From Daedaleopsis sinensis (lineage: Eukaryota; Basidiomycota; Agaricomycetes; Polyporales; Polyporaceae), in NCBI GenBank assembly GCA_033807695.1, contig CM066305.1:1922001-1986000 (forward strand): a DNA stretch of 64,000 nt. Reading direction: 5' to 3'. The position numbers were made by a program, and so were the translations under genes. The notes beneath the pieces are model-generated. The model ran no database searches. It worked only from the letters and a program-made list of their open reading frames with translations, and had not been told where the DNA came from. The first letter of the stretch is position 1. Every line of letters starts with the position of its first letter. Shown one piece after another: positions 10,761-21,323 of this stretch.

Positions 10761-11912
10761 ATGTGTTCCCCTCATCGAGCATTCCTCGCACTCTGGGTTC
10801 TTTCCATGGCTTTCTCCGTCGCTCCTCTATCAGTCAACCGGACTATTGATGACGAGGCAGGAGATTGCGTTACCGGTGTCAGGCCGAAATATTCTCCAGA
10901 AGGCTTTTGGGCTCAAGGCTCCAGCTGCCCCACTTGTGGTGTGTCCACCTTTGTGGACACTAGCCAAGTGTTCGACGGGACATGGCACGACACTACCTAT
11001 CATCCTGACGACACCGACCGCACTATATGGATGACGTTCGCAGGCCATGCAGTTTACATTTACCACATTCTTGCCTACGTCCCGGGAATCACCACGCTCA
11101 CATACCTCCGCTTCTACCTCGACAATCAGTTGGTTGGTCACTTTGTACACGAATTCAGTCCTACCCTCGAAGGCACCACCTTCTGGTATCAGGTTCCGGT
11201 ATACGCGAATACGACTCTAACGAATACACAACACACACTCCTTATACGGGCCACTGGCCAAAACGCCTCCCTTGTTTTGTTCGACCAAGTAGTCTATTCG
11301 GTTGAACTGCCGGATACAGACCCGATGACTCCCTCTCCTCCCAACGAGCCGCTTGTGGTCTCCTCTATCTCCGCATACTCGACCCCGTCGCAATCTGCAG
11401 TTTCAACCTCGGCTGCGGTTTCGTCCAATCCCCCTATCTCTACGAGTCTCATCGTCGTCGCATCAATCGCCGGGGTCGTCGCGTTGTCGTCGATGCTCGC
11501 GCTACTCTTCGTCCTGAGGAAACGCACTACCGTACGGCAGCCCTTGCGTAGTCGTAGCCCCGGATTCTCGACCCTCTTCGACGGAGGACATCCAACCCGC
11601 AACGTTCGTCCCTTCTCTTTAACATGGCATCCCATTAGCCGTGCCATGCGAGAGGATGTATCGGAGGCGATAGCAACAATCGACGCCTCAATTGGTCCGT
11701 CTAGACGAGATGGAGTCGCTTCAATTCCTCGCCCACCGAGTGCGAAGCCGACCCGAAGGGATATCATCGCTCTTCGCGCGGAAGTGACGAACCTGAGGGA
11801 GCAGTGGCGAGAGGCTGTCGACGTTCTTTCGCAATGTCCGGAATGTCCGCTGTATGGCAATCCTCACGGCTCCATAGCTCACAACAGCCGAGTGGAAGAT
11901 CCGAGACCGTGA
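10761..11912 (+). CDS. Single-pass surface protein, paralogue 1
   Basis: A single-exon gene for a 383-residue membrane protein of unknown function. It has a signal peptide (about 1-27), an extracellular beta-rich domain with NRTIDDEAGD, CPTCGVST and FDGTWHDTTY, a Ser/Thr/Pro stalk, one membrane segment (about 229-253) followed by RKR, and a cytoplasmic tail of about 125 residues. The ectodomain resembles the carbohydrate-binding-like jelly-roll ectodomains seen in many agaricomycete single-pass proteins; that structural guess is inference. Paralogue 2 lies just downstream in the same orientation with the same ordered motifs, so the pair arose by tandem duplication. The tail, with a DIIALRAEVTNLREQWREAV coiled-coil-like stretch, differs between the two. 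ATG 10761 is chosen because it opens straight into the signal peptide. Confidence 0.75.
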   Translation: MCSPHRAFLALWVLSMAFSVAPLSVNRTIDDEAGDCVTGVRPKYSPEGFWAQGSSCPTCGVSTFVDTSQVFDGTWHDTTYHPDDTDRTIWMTFAGHAVYIYHILAYVPGITTLTYLRFYLDNQLVGHFVHEFSPTLEGTTFWYQVPVYANTTLTNTQHTLLIRATGQNASLVLFDQVVYSVELPDTDPMTPSPPNEPLVVSSISAYSTPSQSAVSTSAAVSSNPPISTSLIVVASIAGVVALSSMLALLFVLRKRTTVRQPLRSRSPGFSTLFDGGHPTRNVRPFSLTWHPISRAMREDVSEAIATIDASIGPSRRDGVASIPRPPSAKPTRRDIIALRAEVTNLREQWREAVDVLSQCPECPLYGNPHGSIAHNSRVEDPRP

Positions 11913-12905
11913 GTCGTACTGGTGGCCACATACGTATGGTGAGTCGTTGTACAAAGTGTTCGTGTTGATGGTTGCTTGACATGCTAAAGCTTATCGTTAC
12001 AGTTCCGTGATGTAAAGCTCGCACTTTTGGCGCGGTCATAGTACGGGGATTACAACATTGTTCCGTCGTCAGCGATGCATGAAATGTCCGAGCTACTCAC
12101 CACGATCCTGTGTCGCGCTCCCAAGTGGACTCACTCATCACTAACCTACAGCACAGTGATAGTTCGTTCTTTCCATGAGAGTACGCGCCTACAGTTGACC
12201 GGTGACCCCTGAGGACGAAGCCCAGTACACCTGTCAGTCTGACAGATGTCGGCATTTGGTACGAGCGGGAATGTGCCGCCGTCGTCCAGCAGGATAGTAG
12301 AGACACAAGATAGCAAAGCATGTCAGTTAACCACCGAAAGATAAGCGAAGTACTCTTCATGTCCACCGTTCTAATTTATGGCACAGGTCAGCAAACTAAT
12401 TCGCAAAAGTCGTTGAAAGATGCTAGGATCTCCCGGCGACGTTTGATACTTGATCACTCGAAGATGATATCGATGAACATATTGTTGAGCATCATGCTAT
12501 CAAATTTACGGTCGGACACGTCCACGAAATCTGATGTCAGCTATTAACGAGCGCATCATGCTACTTCATATTCGGATGCCCAAGTCCCAATGACCCGCAG
12601 ACAAACCATGGCTCATGCCCATAGTGAGTTGTAGTTCATGTCTCTCCAGCACCATGTGCTAATTTGGCTGCCGTACCGCGTCCCATATTGCCAACACTTC
12701 TGCTATGTGTTGTTCGATCGAAGAAGGCATCGCCACCTTCCGAGTAGGACAGGCCCATCTGACGAATATCTGACAGTTCACACAGGATTGGCCTTACTAC
12801 AAGATCATCCTCGGGCGCGATGCTATGGTACTGGTGCATGGTCGACTCTGTCCCCCTCCCCCTTCTCCCTCGCCATCCTGGCCAGAGTTCTCGGTCGTAC
12901 CCACC
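11913..12905. other. Intergenic between tandem paralogues
   Basis: About 1 kb separates the two surface-protein genes. It holds the 3' UTR of the first and the promoter of the second. Several short ORFs show no recognisable family. Confidence 0.4.
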
Positions 12906-14402
12906 ATGTCCAGAGTCTCTCGCCTCCTAGCTGTCTCCTGCTTCATCGTATTGGCACTTGCCGGCGCGGTCAATCGAACCATCGACGATGCGAAAGGGGA
13001 TAGCGTCACGGGCGCATTACCGACTTACAGCCCAGCAGACATTTGGAACTCTGGCCCCAATTGTTCCACTCCTCCATGCGGTGTGAACACCGACAATGTG
13101 GATGTGTCGCAGGTGTTCGACGGGACGTGGCACGACACGACGTACCAGCCCAGGTTGCATCTCAATGGTGTGTCCATCGAGGCATCATTCACTGGCACCG
13201 CGGTCTACGTCTACAACCTCGTCGCGAACTCCATCCCCCCAACCATCACGTTTACGAACCTCACCTTCTCAATAGACGGTCAGGTCGTAGACAGCTATAT
13301 ACATCCCCCAGATAGCTCGTCTACCGTTGAAACAAAGGTCCTGGTGTTCTCCCAAGCATCCCTACCCAATACAGCCCACACCCTTGTTATCCAAGCTGCC
13401 GGCCTGAACCCTTCTCTGATACTGTTCGACTACATCGAGTACACCCAAGACGATTCGAGCCCTCCTACGTCAACACAGTCGACACTCCCCGCTGCTCTCC
13501 CTACGACGACCGCGCGTTCTACCCTCACAACTTCTCGTAGTCTCGACCCTTCTAATACCTCTTCCCGATCTCTTGGACCACCTACCCCCACTAGCTCAAA
13601 TGTTCCCACATCACCTGCTTCTAGCAGTTCCGGAAGTGGCTCTACCAGCTCTTCTAGTTCAGGTACCCCAACAGAGCTCCAACGGAACTCTTCATCGACT
13701 TCTGTCTCTTCGTCTTCCGAGTCACCGACTGCCACCAACGCTGCTCACTCGACCCTCTCAGCCGTGGCCATCGGTGGAATCACCGCAGGCACTGTCATGG
13801 CTGTATTTCTCGTCTCGCTCATCGCGTACTGCCTCCACAGGCGCATTCAAGCGCGCCGTCCAGTGCATGTCCCCTCTGGCAAGACGGACGCGGGCGACAG
13901 CAGTTTCTTCGTCGAGGACCGTTCCATCCGCGACATATCGACGATCGCGACGTACCCTCGTACCGGTACAGACACGGAGTCATTATCAACCCGTACCCGT
14001 GTCCCGAGCGTCCACACCATGCGCATAGAGCCCGACCTGAACCTAAACGCAGTGGGTCGACGGCCCGGGCCGCCCTCAAGAAGAAGTGTGACGTCGCACA
14101 GGCAGAGAGCCGAGTCCGTTCGTAGCCATCGTCTGGAGGAACGCGCGGCGCGAGATCACAAGTCTCCCGTGGTCCAACAGCCAGTGGCAGGAAGGGTGGT
14201 TGCGGAGCGCCCCGCGGAGAAGGAGAAACGAGAGGAGTGGGAGGAGTGGCCGCGAGAGGTCCCGCCACGTGACGTGGAAAAGGTGAAGGACGAGGAGGGT
14301 GTCTGGGAGGTTTGGCAAGAAAGACCGCCGATGGAGACGAACGAACTGGCTCCGGAGACCAAGGCAGAGACAAAAACTGCCGAGAAGGGAGGGGATGTCT
14401 AA
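12906..14402 (+). CDS. Single-pass surface protein, paralogue 2
   Basis: A single-exon gene for a 498-residue protein with the plan of its upstream neighbour: signal peptide (about 1-20), ectodomain with NRTIDDAKGDSVTG, CGVNTDN and FDGTWHDTTY, a long Ser/Thr-rich stalk likely to be heavily O-glycosylated (about 185-280), one membrane segment (about 283-309) and a cytoplasmic tail. The tail is longer than in paralogue 1 and ends in a strongly charged Glu/Lys/Trp-rich stretch (EEWEEWPREV). A Ser/Thr stalk with a single membrane pass resembles cell-wall stress sensors and WSC/Mid2-type proteins in layout only, not by homology I can show. ATG 12906 is preferred because the hydrophobic signal sequence follows directly. 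Function unknown. Confidence 0.75.
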   Translation: MSRVSRLLAVSCFIVLALAGAVNRTIDDAKGDSVTGALPTYSPADIWNSGPNCSTPPCGVNTDNVDVSQVFDGTWHDTTYQPRLHLNGVSIEASFTGTAVYVYNLVANSIPPTITFTNLTFSIDGQVVDSYIHPPDSSSTVETKVLVFSQASLPNTAHTLVIQAAGLNPSLILFDYIEYTQDDSSPPTSTQSTLPAALPTTTARSTLTTSRSLDPSNTSSRSLGPPTPTSSNVPTSPASSSSGSGSTSSSSSGTPTELQRNSSSTSVSSSSESPTATNAAHSTLSAVAIGGITAGTVMAVFLVSLIAYCLHRRIQARRPVHVPSGKTDAGDSSFFVEDRSIRDISTIATYPRTGTDTESLSTRTRVPSVHTMRIEPDLNLNAVGRRPGPPSRRSVTSHRQRAESVRSHRLEERAARDHKSPVVQQPVAGRVVAERPAEKEKREEWEEWPREVPPRDVEKVKDEEGVWEVWQERPPMETNELAPETKAETKTAEKGGDV

Positions 14403-14929
14403 CTCGGGAGACGAAGATTGAGCGGATACCAATAGCGCTATGGACTGCCTATTATGAGTCGTAGGTGATTTGAATCATGACGGTTGCTCACGAAGAGGAA
14501 TACTGATTGATATGTTTACGCTCCAGGCCATGCAACGCTGTCAACCTTGCACTTCTAGATATTGTACATTTTTCTGTTCGCTATCAAAATTATCCATCAT
14601 ACTTAGTTTACAAGTCGTGCTTCTTAGCAGTGGGTGCGACTCAAGCCAGGAATTCGCTTCTAGGGTGGCATCACTTACTTCTTTCCTCGTCAGGAGCGCG
14701 AGCTTGCACGAGTGCCCGGGCCTGGTCTGTTCTATAGTCGCACTGGCTATCCGGTGTCAGCGGAGGAGTGCTAAACGCGATTGGGGCGCAAGAAACAGAC
14801 TCGGACAAGTCCTAATACTAGCTGTATACAGTGCGGTTAGCGCGGGTTTAGCAGCAGGGTTTTCTCTCGTTCTATCTCGCTGATGTGTTGATATATCACA
14901 CGTCCAGGCACTCCACGATCAATGCAGCG
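14403..14929. other. Intergenic, convergent 3' ends
   Basis: About 527 bp between the 3' ends of surface-protein paralogue 2 and the orphan minus-strand ORF. No gene or repeat is seen. Confidence 0.4.
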
Positions 14930-15583
14930 TCACTGTCCGTCGCCTTCAAGTTCGACTTCGGTCAACCGAGAGAACGCGCTGATGTACTGGTCGTAATACC
15001 CGCCCACCCTCTGTCGATCTCGCGCGAGCCTCTCCAAGCTCCCCTCCGCTCGGAGCTTGTGCATCTCCCACCGCTGCTCGTCGTTGACACGCAGCATCTC
15101 GTCAAGGGCAGGCACGAACGGCGCGAAGCCAATGCTGCATGTCGACGCCGCGCTGTCCGTCGACACCTCCGACCCGTCGGAGTCCGAGTCGGCCGAGGCG
15201 AGGCGCTGGAGGATGTCGCGCACCTGCTGGCGGTTCATCCAGAGCTCCTGTGGGCACTGCGCGGAGAGGAGCGCGAGGAGCTCCCGCTCGGTCGCGCCGG
15301 CCGTGCCCTGCGTGGCGAGACGCCCGAGGAGGGTGCGGAGGACGAGGAGGGTGAAGGAGTTGAGGTCGTCCGTCGCGGTGTGTGTGAGCGGGCGGCTGCG
15401 CATCCAGTCGTCGAGGATACGGGTGGGTATAAACTGGACGTCGTCGTCCAGGGGCTGTGACTGTGAACGGACTGGGTGAGCATACTGTACAGTCGCGGGT
15501 GCCAGCTGGGGAGTCCGTACCTGAGCCTGACTCGGAGATGAGGGCCTCAGGGTCGATGTAGAAAGGCGGTTCGGTGCGGACAT
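14930..15583 (-). CDS. Hypothetical protein, orphan
   Basis: An open frame for about 217 residues that I cannot assign to a family. The N-terminus is Ser/Thr/Pro-rich. The middle (from PLDDDVQFIP) is helical, with FTLLVLRTLLGRLATQG and ERELLALLSAQCPQELW. After an acidic Ser/Asp segment, the C-terminus is helical and possibly coiled-coil, ending VELEGDGQ. A 60-nt in-frame stretch (about 15467-15526) has GT and AG ends and could be a retained or real intron. An upstream in-frame ATG at 15676 would add 31 residues. The high third-position GC and length make coding plausible, but this is the least certain of the larger ORFs. Confidence 0.45.
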   Translation of the reverse strand: MSAPNRLSTSTLRPSSPSQAQVRTPQLAPATVQYAHPVRSQSQPLDDDVQFIPTRILDDWMRSRPLTHTATDDLNSFTLLVLRTLLGRLATQGTAGATERELLALLSAQCPQELWMNRQQVRDILQRLASADSDSDGSEVSTDSAASTCSIGFAPFVPALDEMLRVNDEQRWEMHKLRAEGSLERLARDRQRVGGYYDQYISAFSRLTEVELEGDGQ

Positions 15584-16303
15584 GTAGCTACGGCGTATGC
15601 GGGAGTCTGAGAATGGACATCGCGGTATATGAGGAGTTGCGATAAATAGCAGCGTTCCGTACAGCGTCGGCTGCATCAACGGCGGACGTCGACGGGATGG
15701 CAGCAACCGCTGTGGGGGACCTAGGTACCGGGCTGGCAGCTGGGGTGCGCGTGAGGCAGGCAGCGCTCACACGTTGGGACCCCAATTGCGTTGATCAGAG
15801 GATGAGCGACAGAACTCTCAGCCACAGGCGCGTTTGCCGAGGTGATGGTCGCACGTGATCGCGTCATTGACCCACTGTGGCAGCAGCCCGATGTCTACTC
15901 AGAGTCACTGCGCCTTCTACACTTCCGCGCTCTCGCACGGCGACCCCGCCCTGAGCTCGTTCGGATCGTGCTTGAAACCTCCATATCCATGCTCGAGACC
16001 GTGTCGTATCCTCTGGGGATGCCGGCCCGGGCAGCATCCGCAGCTGAACTCCCTCTTCCTCCGAGGGTCTATCGAGAGCAAGCAATTGGTACTTGCTAAG
16101 CTGGTTGCATTCAACGACGTAGACGACGCAGTACTGAGTGTGCGACTCGACCCCTCGCAGCACTCGTCTATGACAAGGTAGATGTGTGTTAGATGTAATA
16201 ATACACGTTACTGTAAATCCGGCGTAATATACATGATTTACACGTGCACACTCCACGGTTGATGCAGGCCGTGAAGGTACGTTCAGAGTCGTGGCAGGAG
16301 ATA
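15584..16303. other. Intergenic
   Basis: About 720 bp between the orphan ORF's 5' end and the 3' end of the sugar transporter. Overlapping short ORFs on both strands show no recognisable protein features. Confidence 0.4.
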
Positions 16304-18263
16304 TTAATGCCTCTGTTCGATGTGCAAGTCGCTCTCCTTGTCGCTCGCGTTGTCGGCGACCGGCAGCCTGTCCTCGAGGACCTGCTCCTCGATACGCTTT
16401 TGCTGCTCCTTGCGGACCTTCTCTCCCTCGAACACTGTGCAGCGTGCAGTCTCAGTACAGAGCTCACTTTCGGTGATAACAGCAGAATACACTTACGGAA
16501 AGCAAGCTCCTCGAGTGAGCGGTTCGACGTCTCGGGGAACAGGAAGTAGACGAAGAAGACCTCGAAGAGCAGGAACACACAGTAGCTGATGTAGTACTTC
16601 CAGCCTACAGACAGACGCAGTATCAGCTATCAACATTGTGACTTCCACTCGAAGAAGAGGGACATACCGATGTTGGCGATACCGATCGGGTTGACGAACT
16701 GGTTGAAGAAGCCAGCAGCGCGGCCCCACCACTGGAAGATCGCGATGCCCTTCGCACGCGCATGGAACGGGAAGAGCTCGACGAGGAAAGCTGCAGGAAA
16801 ATCCAGTGAGCAACCTCCTCACACCTCCCCAGCTGCGCAAGGGGCACGTACTGTAGGTGAGCGCGTTGAACGCCAGGTTATAGCAGGGGCTGTACAGGAA
16901 GATGAACGCAATGACCGCGTGCGACGCATCAACGCTGTTCGTGATCGCGTACCGCGCGCTCGCGACCGTCCAGCCCGTGAAGATCGCGGTGAGCGCAATC
17001 GTGCAGGTGAGGTACGCGGTGCGGCGGCGCATGCGCGGGACGGTGAGCGCGAGCGCGGTCGCGTTCACGAACCCCCAGCACGTCATCGCGAGGTTGATGA
17101 GGTTCTTCGTGCGGTTGTCGTGCACGCCGACGTTGTCGAGGATGCGCGCGAGGAAGTACGACGTGAGCCCGTTCCCGCTCCACTGCGTCGCGAGCCCGAG
17201 GAAGGAGCAGATGAGGAGCCGCTTGCGCATGCCCGGCGCGGCGACGAGCTCGCGCCAGGAGCCCTTGGACTGCTGCTCCCGCTCGAGCGCGAGCGTGTTC
17301 TCGATCTCGGCAAACTCGAGCTTGACGAGCTCCGAGGTGAGGTCGCCCTCGGCGTGGTACTTGGCGAGGATCGCGTACGCCTCCTCCCCGCGGCCCTTGG
17401 CGATCAGCCACCGTGGGGACTCCGGCAAGAACCAGATGAAGGTCACTTGGAGGAGGGACGGGATGACCTGCAGGACTGAGGGGATGCGCCAGCCCCAGTT
17501 CGTCGGCATCTCGAAGGTGCCCAGGGTGACGCCTGCGGCGACGATCGCGCCGATGAACCAGGACGCGTTGAAGAGCGAGCCTATCCGGGCGCGCTCCTTG
17601 GGGTACGCAAGCTCACCAATCATAGACGAGGCCGCAACGATGGCGAAGGGTATTCCGAAACCGAGCAAAAAGCGTGCGATAACGAACATCGCGACTGTGT
17701 GCGAAGAGGTGCCATCAGATATTGTTAGACGAAGTATAAGGAGATGCACGCACAGTCTTGGGATGCGGTTTGAAGGACGGCGCCGATGATCATGATGATA
17801 CTCCCAAATAGAATGGCCATTCGCCGCCCAAACTTGTCCGTGACGAGAGGCACGAACGGAAGGGAGCAAATCGAACCGAGGGAATAGAGAGCGGAGAGCA
17901 GACCGAGGATCGTGGATCTGGGATGGTTGAAGACTGTTCAAATCGCCGAGTCGGTCAACGCGTTCAATCTGAGAAGACTGAGAACGAGTACGCACATTCA
18001 TCCCAAGTGTTGACAGCCTGCAAGCCGTTCATCATGGAGGAATCGAACCTATCGCGTAGAAGTCACTGCAGTCAGCATCTCATGCTTTCCTCAGCGATCG
18101 CGAAGCACGACACTCACCCGCTCGTCATCTCAATGCCGATGCATGTCGGGAACATGACGAGGTACAGCATCGCCAAGTTGCGTTTCCTGTACCACGGCAC
18201 CTTGTCCTCCGCCAGGAGCCGACTGAGAGCGTCATTTGCAGGTGCTGCCGCGCCGACCGCCAT
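16304..18263 (-). CDS. MFS sugar transporter
   Basis: A plasma-membrane sugar/H+ symporter of the major facilitator superfamily, hexose/lactose-permease-like, with 527 residues and 12 expected membrane segments. Minus-strand exons are 18263-18118, 18048-17996, 17933-17754, 17694-16852, 16790-16668, 16604-16497 and 16434-16304. Family motifs are present in order: FDSSMMNGLQA at the end of helix 1, DKFGRR in loop 2-3, ARFLLGFG, PESPRWL before the central loop, FPFHARAKG and PETSNRSLEE at the C-terminal side. The third exon was placed by the junction that reads WDEFFNHPRSTILG, as in relatives. The charged tail ends IEQRH. It is likely induced by, or used for, oligosaccharides or monosaccharides from plant cell walls, but the substrate cannot be read from sequence. 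A TATATATA box lies upstream. Confidence 0.92.
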
Positions 18264-20445
18264 GTCGAAGTCGTCTAATCAAGTAAGGAGAGAACGAGAG
18301 GTCGATGGAGCTCGTGCAGCTTGAGTGCGTGCGAGACGACAGAGGATCCCGAGGATGAAGAGGAGGAGCGACTCGCCTCTGGTTCTCCCCCAGCGGGTGG
18401 TATATATACAGTACTTACAACTCAGACGGTCATACCGCGGCCCGCCGCACGAACGAGAATATTAATGGCCAGGGCCACACACGGTACTAAGCCTGTTTCT
18501 GGACGACTCGCCTCCCTGGGACCCGGCTGGATCAATGACTGCATAGAAAGAGCCTGATCCATGGAAACTCCGGGGAAACTGCAGTGCTTGGCTTTGAGAA
18601 ATTCTTCAGTGAGCGCGCCGGAAGATGTTGAATGGCCGCGGGGTCCCGTCGACGTCCCATGGCCACAGCTCGACGGCCACACTCTACGCGGCAGCTAGGC
18701 TTCAGCATGACGAGAGATTGGAGTCTCCGGGACTTGTAGAAGACGATAGTACGGCTGGTTCCTATCGCAGAAGCAGAAGCGTATGCGATGTATCGCGATA
18801 GGACCGAGGGCGGAAGGGGTTTATGCGACGCTGAGGTGTGGTCATGGGAGAGCGAAGGTCGCGTGCCCGGAGAAACGTCGGGCACGCGTCCTACCCCGGC
18901 GCGCGGTTAACCGCCCCTTGGCGATCATAGAATAGCGTCACGGCGGTCTGCACTCCGCGTCGGCGCCGGAGTAGAAACAGCGGCGAACCTGGGGTTGTAT
19001 TGCATAGTCTATCAGCAAATCGACATCCTACCCCGCATCGAGAATGTGATGCGTTCCTGAATATGAAGCAGGACCCCCTGTCCGGAAGGTCAACAAGTCA
19101 ATCCAAAAGACGGGAAGTATGAAGACTATGCTAGACTTCGGAAAGAACATACCGCTAAACCACCGGGCAGTGGTGTGAGTGTGCACGCCGCTACGTGATA
19201 GATTGTTATCAGCTGCGCAACTCAAGGCCGTGAGCGAAGGCCTGCCTCGCGAGGCCTGCATTCGTGCAGATCGGCATGAGCGTGGCCGAATTGAATCTAA
19301 AAGGATCTGCTCACCGGGGGTAGTTTAGGTTATACATAGATGTCGTGACATTCAGTGTCGATGCGAGCACCTTCTCGACACGCATCATGTCCGGAAACGA
19401 CCACAGCACCTCCAAGAGCCATCAAAGAGGTAGGTTTTAGAGTGCAGCGCTGTTTCTAGAATGTCATGCGAGAGACGTATGCTCTGCAGCAACAGACCTG
19501 ACGGTGCATCACATCGGCGCCGGTTACCATACCGCGTCCATGGGACATACGGGATCCCGTCTCGTTTTTCCTTCGGTCCGTATCCGGATGCGTGCGCGCG
19601 ACCTGTAATTAGCTGCATACTGTCTTCAGCGTGTACACGTACAAGGAGCAGTCGTGAGACCATTGTCGCGAGGAGACATACATAAATAACTTATACGGCG
19701 AAGTGGCAGGAAGGTGCAGCCTGAGGGGCAGCCTCGTAGGATTCCCCGATAATTATTCATCTGTGGAGCAGGAACTGAGATGCAGCAACTTCCAAACGGA
19801 AAAACATACCATGCACTAAGTACGATGCACGATGGGGGGGAGGACCGTCGAGCTCTCCGATATCGATGACATGCAATATTGTCTTGACTCCAACGTGTTC
19901 AACATGGTGCCAGACAACGGCCCGGGCGGAAATCTGTGATAGAGGTTTTCTGGCATTGCATGACAGCTCTCATGCTTCCTACTGCCACTGGCGCGAGGAT
20001 CAACACGATGTAGGCCGTCTACTGTGCGTCCGAGTCTGAGTCGTACATTCGCCGTCGGCCGACTTCGTCTAAATCATTAGTACTGTTCATACTAAGTACT
20101 ACACATTCTGTGAGGCACGCGAGATAGAATGGAAACGGTCAACAGTTTGCGCACTCACCATCAGCTTCAAGCAAACCTCGAGGCTCGAAGTCGTTAATGT
20201 CGGCGCAACCTCGTCTTGTCCAAGTTGTCAATTCACTCAGCCGCAGCGGCACCGCGACGATTGCCATATTCGGTGGACGCGTCTCGATTAGCACGCGGTA
20301 ATATGAGCGCCTACGCGCACTCTGTCCTTTGACTAACGCCACAGCGGTCCCGGATTGCTCATCTCCACCGTCCACCTTCACTGGGACACATCTCACACGA
20401 TAACCTCGCACAACTCAGTCCCTAGTACCCCTACACGTCTCTAAG
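18264..20445. other. Gene-free stretch of 2.2 kb
   Basis: Beyond the transporter promoter I see no convincing gene. Open frames are short and on both strands, with no recognisable motifs or consistent splice structure. No terminal repeats or transposase remnants are apparent. The right end is the promoter of the NEDD8 gene. Confidence 0.45.
18401..18408 (-). promoter_or_regulatory. TATA box of the sugar transporter
   Basis: The sequence TATATATA lies about 138 bp upstream of the transporter ATG (minus strand). A CTGGGG motif, matching the SYGGRG site of CreA/Mig1-type glucose repressors, lies just beyond it at 18388-18393 on the same strand. The role is inferred from position and consensus only. 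Confidence 0.45.
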
Positions 20446-20962
20446 ATGTTGATCAAGGTTAAGGTAAGCACACCCTTCGAACGTTCGCCACCTACCAGGA
20501 CGCGCCACTGACAAACGGTCGCGGGCTATCCTAGACTCTGACGGGCAAGGAGGTACGCAGATCGTGTTCCGAGGATTAACACTCGGAGGATCCTGACTCG
20601 AGAGGAACCCTGTGCGCTCGCGCGACCTGCAGATCGAGCTCGATATCGACCCTGAGGACCAGGTGCGTGCCCCCACATTGCTTCTACCTTGATCTCCGCA
20701 TGCTTACTATTCTCCTATCTGTACTATATCGCGACGGTAGGTCTCGCGCATCAAGGAGAAGGTCGAGGAGCAGTCTGGTGTGCCCCCACCACAGCAGCGT
20801 TTGATCTACGCCGGACGGCAAATGTACGTGACAATGTTTTGCGCGAGATAACTCCTGCTGAGTACGTGTTGCAGGGCCGACGAGAAGGTCGTGAAGGACT
20901 TCAACATCACTGCCGGTGGCGTGCTGCATCTTGTCCTTGCGCTCCGTGGCGGCTGTTGCTAG
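20446..20962 (+). CDS. RUB1: NEDD8/RUB1 ubiquitin-like modifier precursor
   Basis: NEDD8 is the ubiquitin-like protein attached to cullins to activate SCF-type ubiquitin ligases. Exons are 20446-20463, 20535-20552, 20633-20662, 20741-20823 and 20875-20962, giving 78 residues. It starts MLIKVKTLTGKE and ends LVLALRGG followed by Cys-Cys. Alanine at position 72 (ALRGG) separates NEDD8 from ubiquitin, which has arginine there. The last two cysteines must be removed by a processing protease to expose Gly76. The first three coding exons are only 18, 18 and 30 nt. An alternative acceptor before 20603 would add 30 in-frame nt (10 residues) between KE and IELDID; the conserved length argues for the 20633 start. 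Two F-box-like genes in this window encode possible parts of NEDD8-controlled ligases. Confidence 0.93.
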
Positions 20963-21323
20963 TCGCATGCAATCCACGCCATGTCCCGAGGTCCACACTC
21001 GTGGTCTTTTCATCGAGTGCACATCGCTTCACTAGATGATATGGACCAAGCGAAGACGAGTGTTGTTTGCAGAGGGGGGTATTGAGAGAAGGAGAAGTTT
21101 CCAGTGATGTATCTGTCACAGTGCGTTGTATCAATGTTAGATCGCCTCGAATCCACCATCGCTTTCGTCCGCTTTCGCGTACTTCATCATTCGTGCCAAG
21201 ATGATGATTACTGCTACAAGGTACTTCACCAGATTACAAAAGATATTCCAGGATAAGGATAAGATAGAATAAGCCCAGGTCAAGTCCGAGAATCCGGGGA
21301 GCACAGCGCCATTACGACCCCAG
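20963..21323. other. Intergenic, convergent 3' ends
   Basis: About 360 bp between the 3' ends of the NEDD8 and AlkB-like genes. It is rather A/T-rich and presumably 3' UTR sequence. No gene is seen. Confidence 0.4.

Noticed and set aside
12000..12640. Several 70-90 codon frames
   Set aside because: No recognisable motifs, no consistent splice structure, and overlapping frames on both strands.
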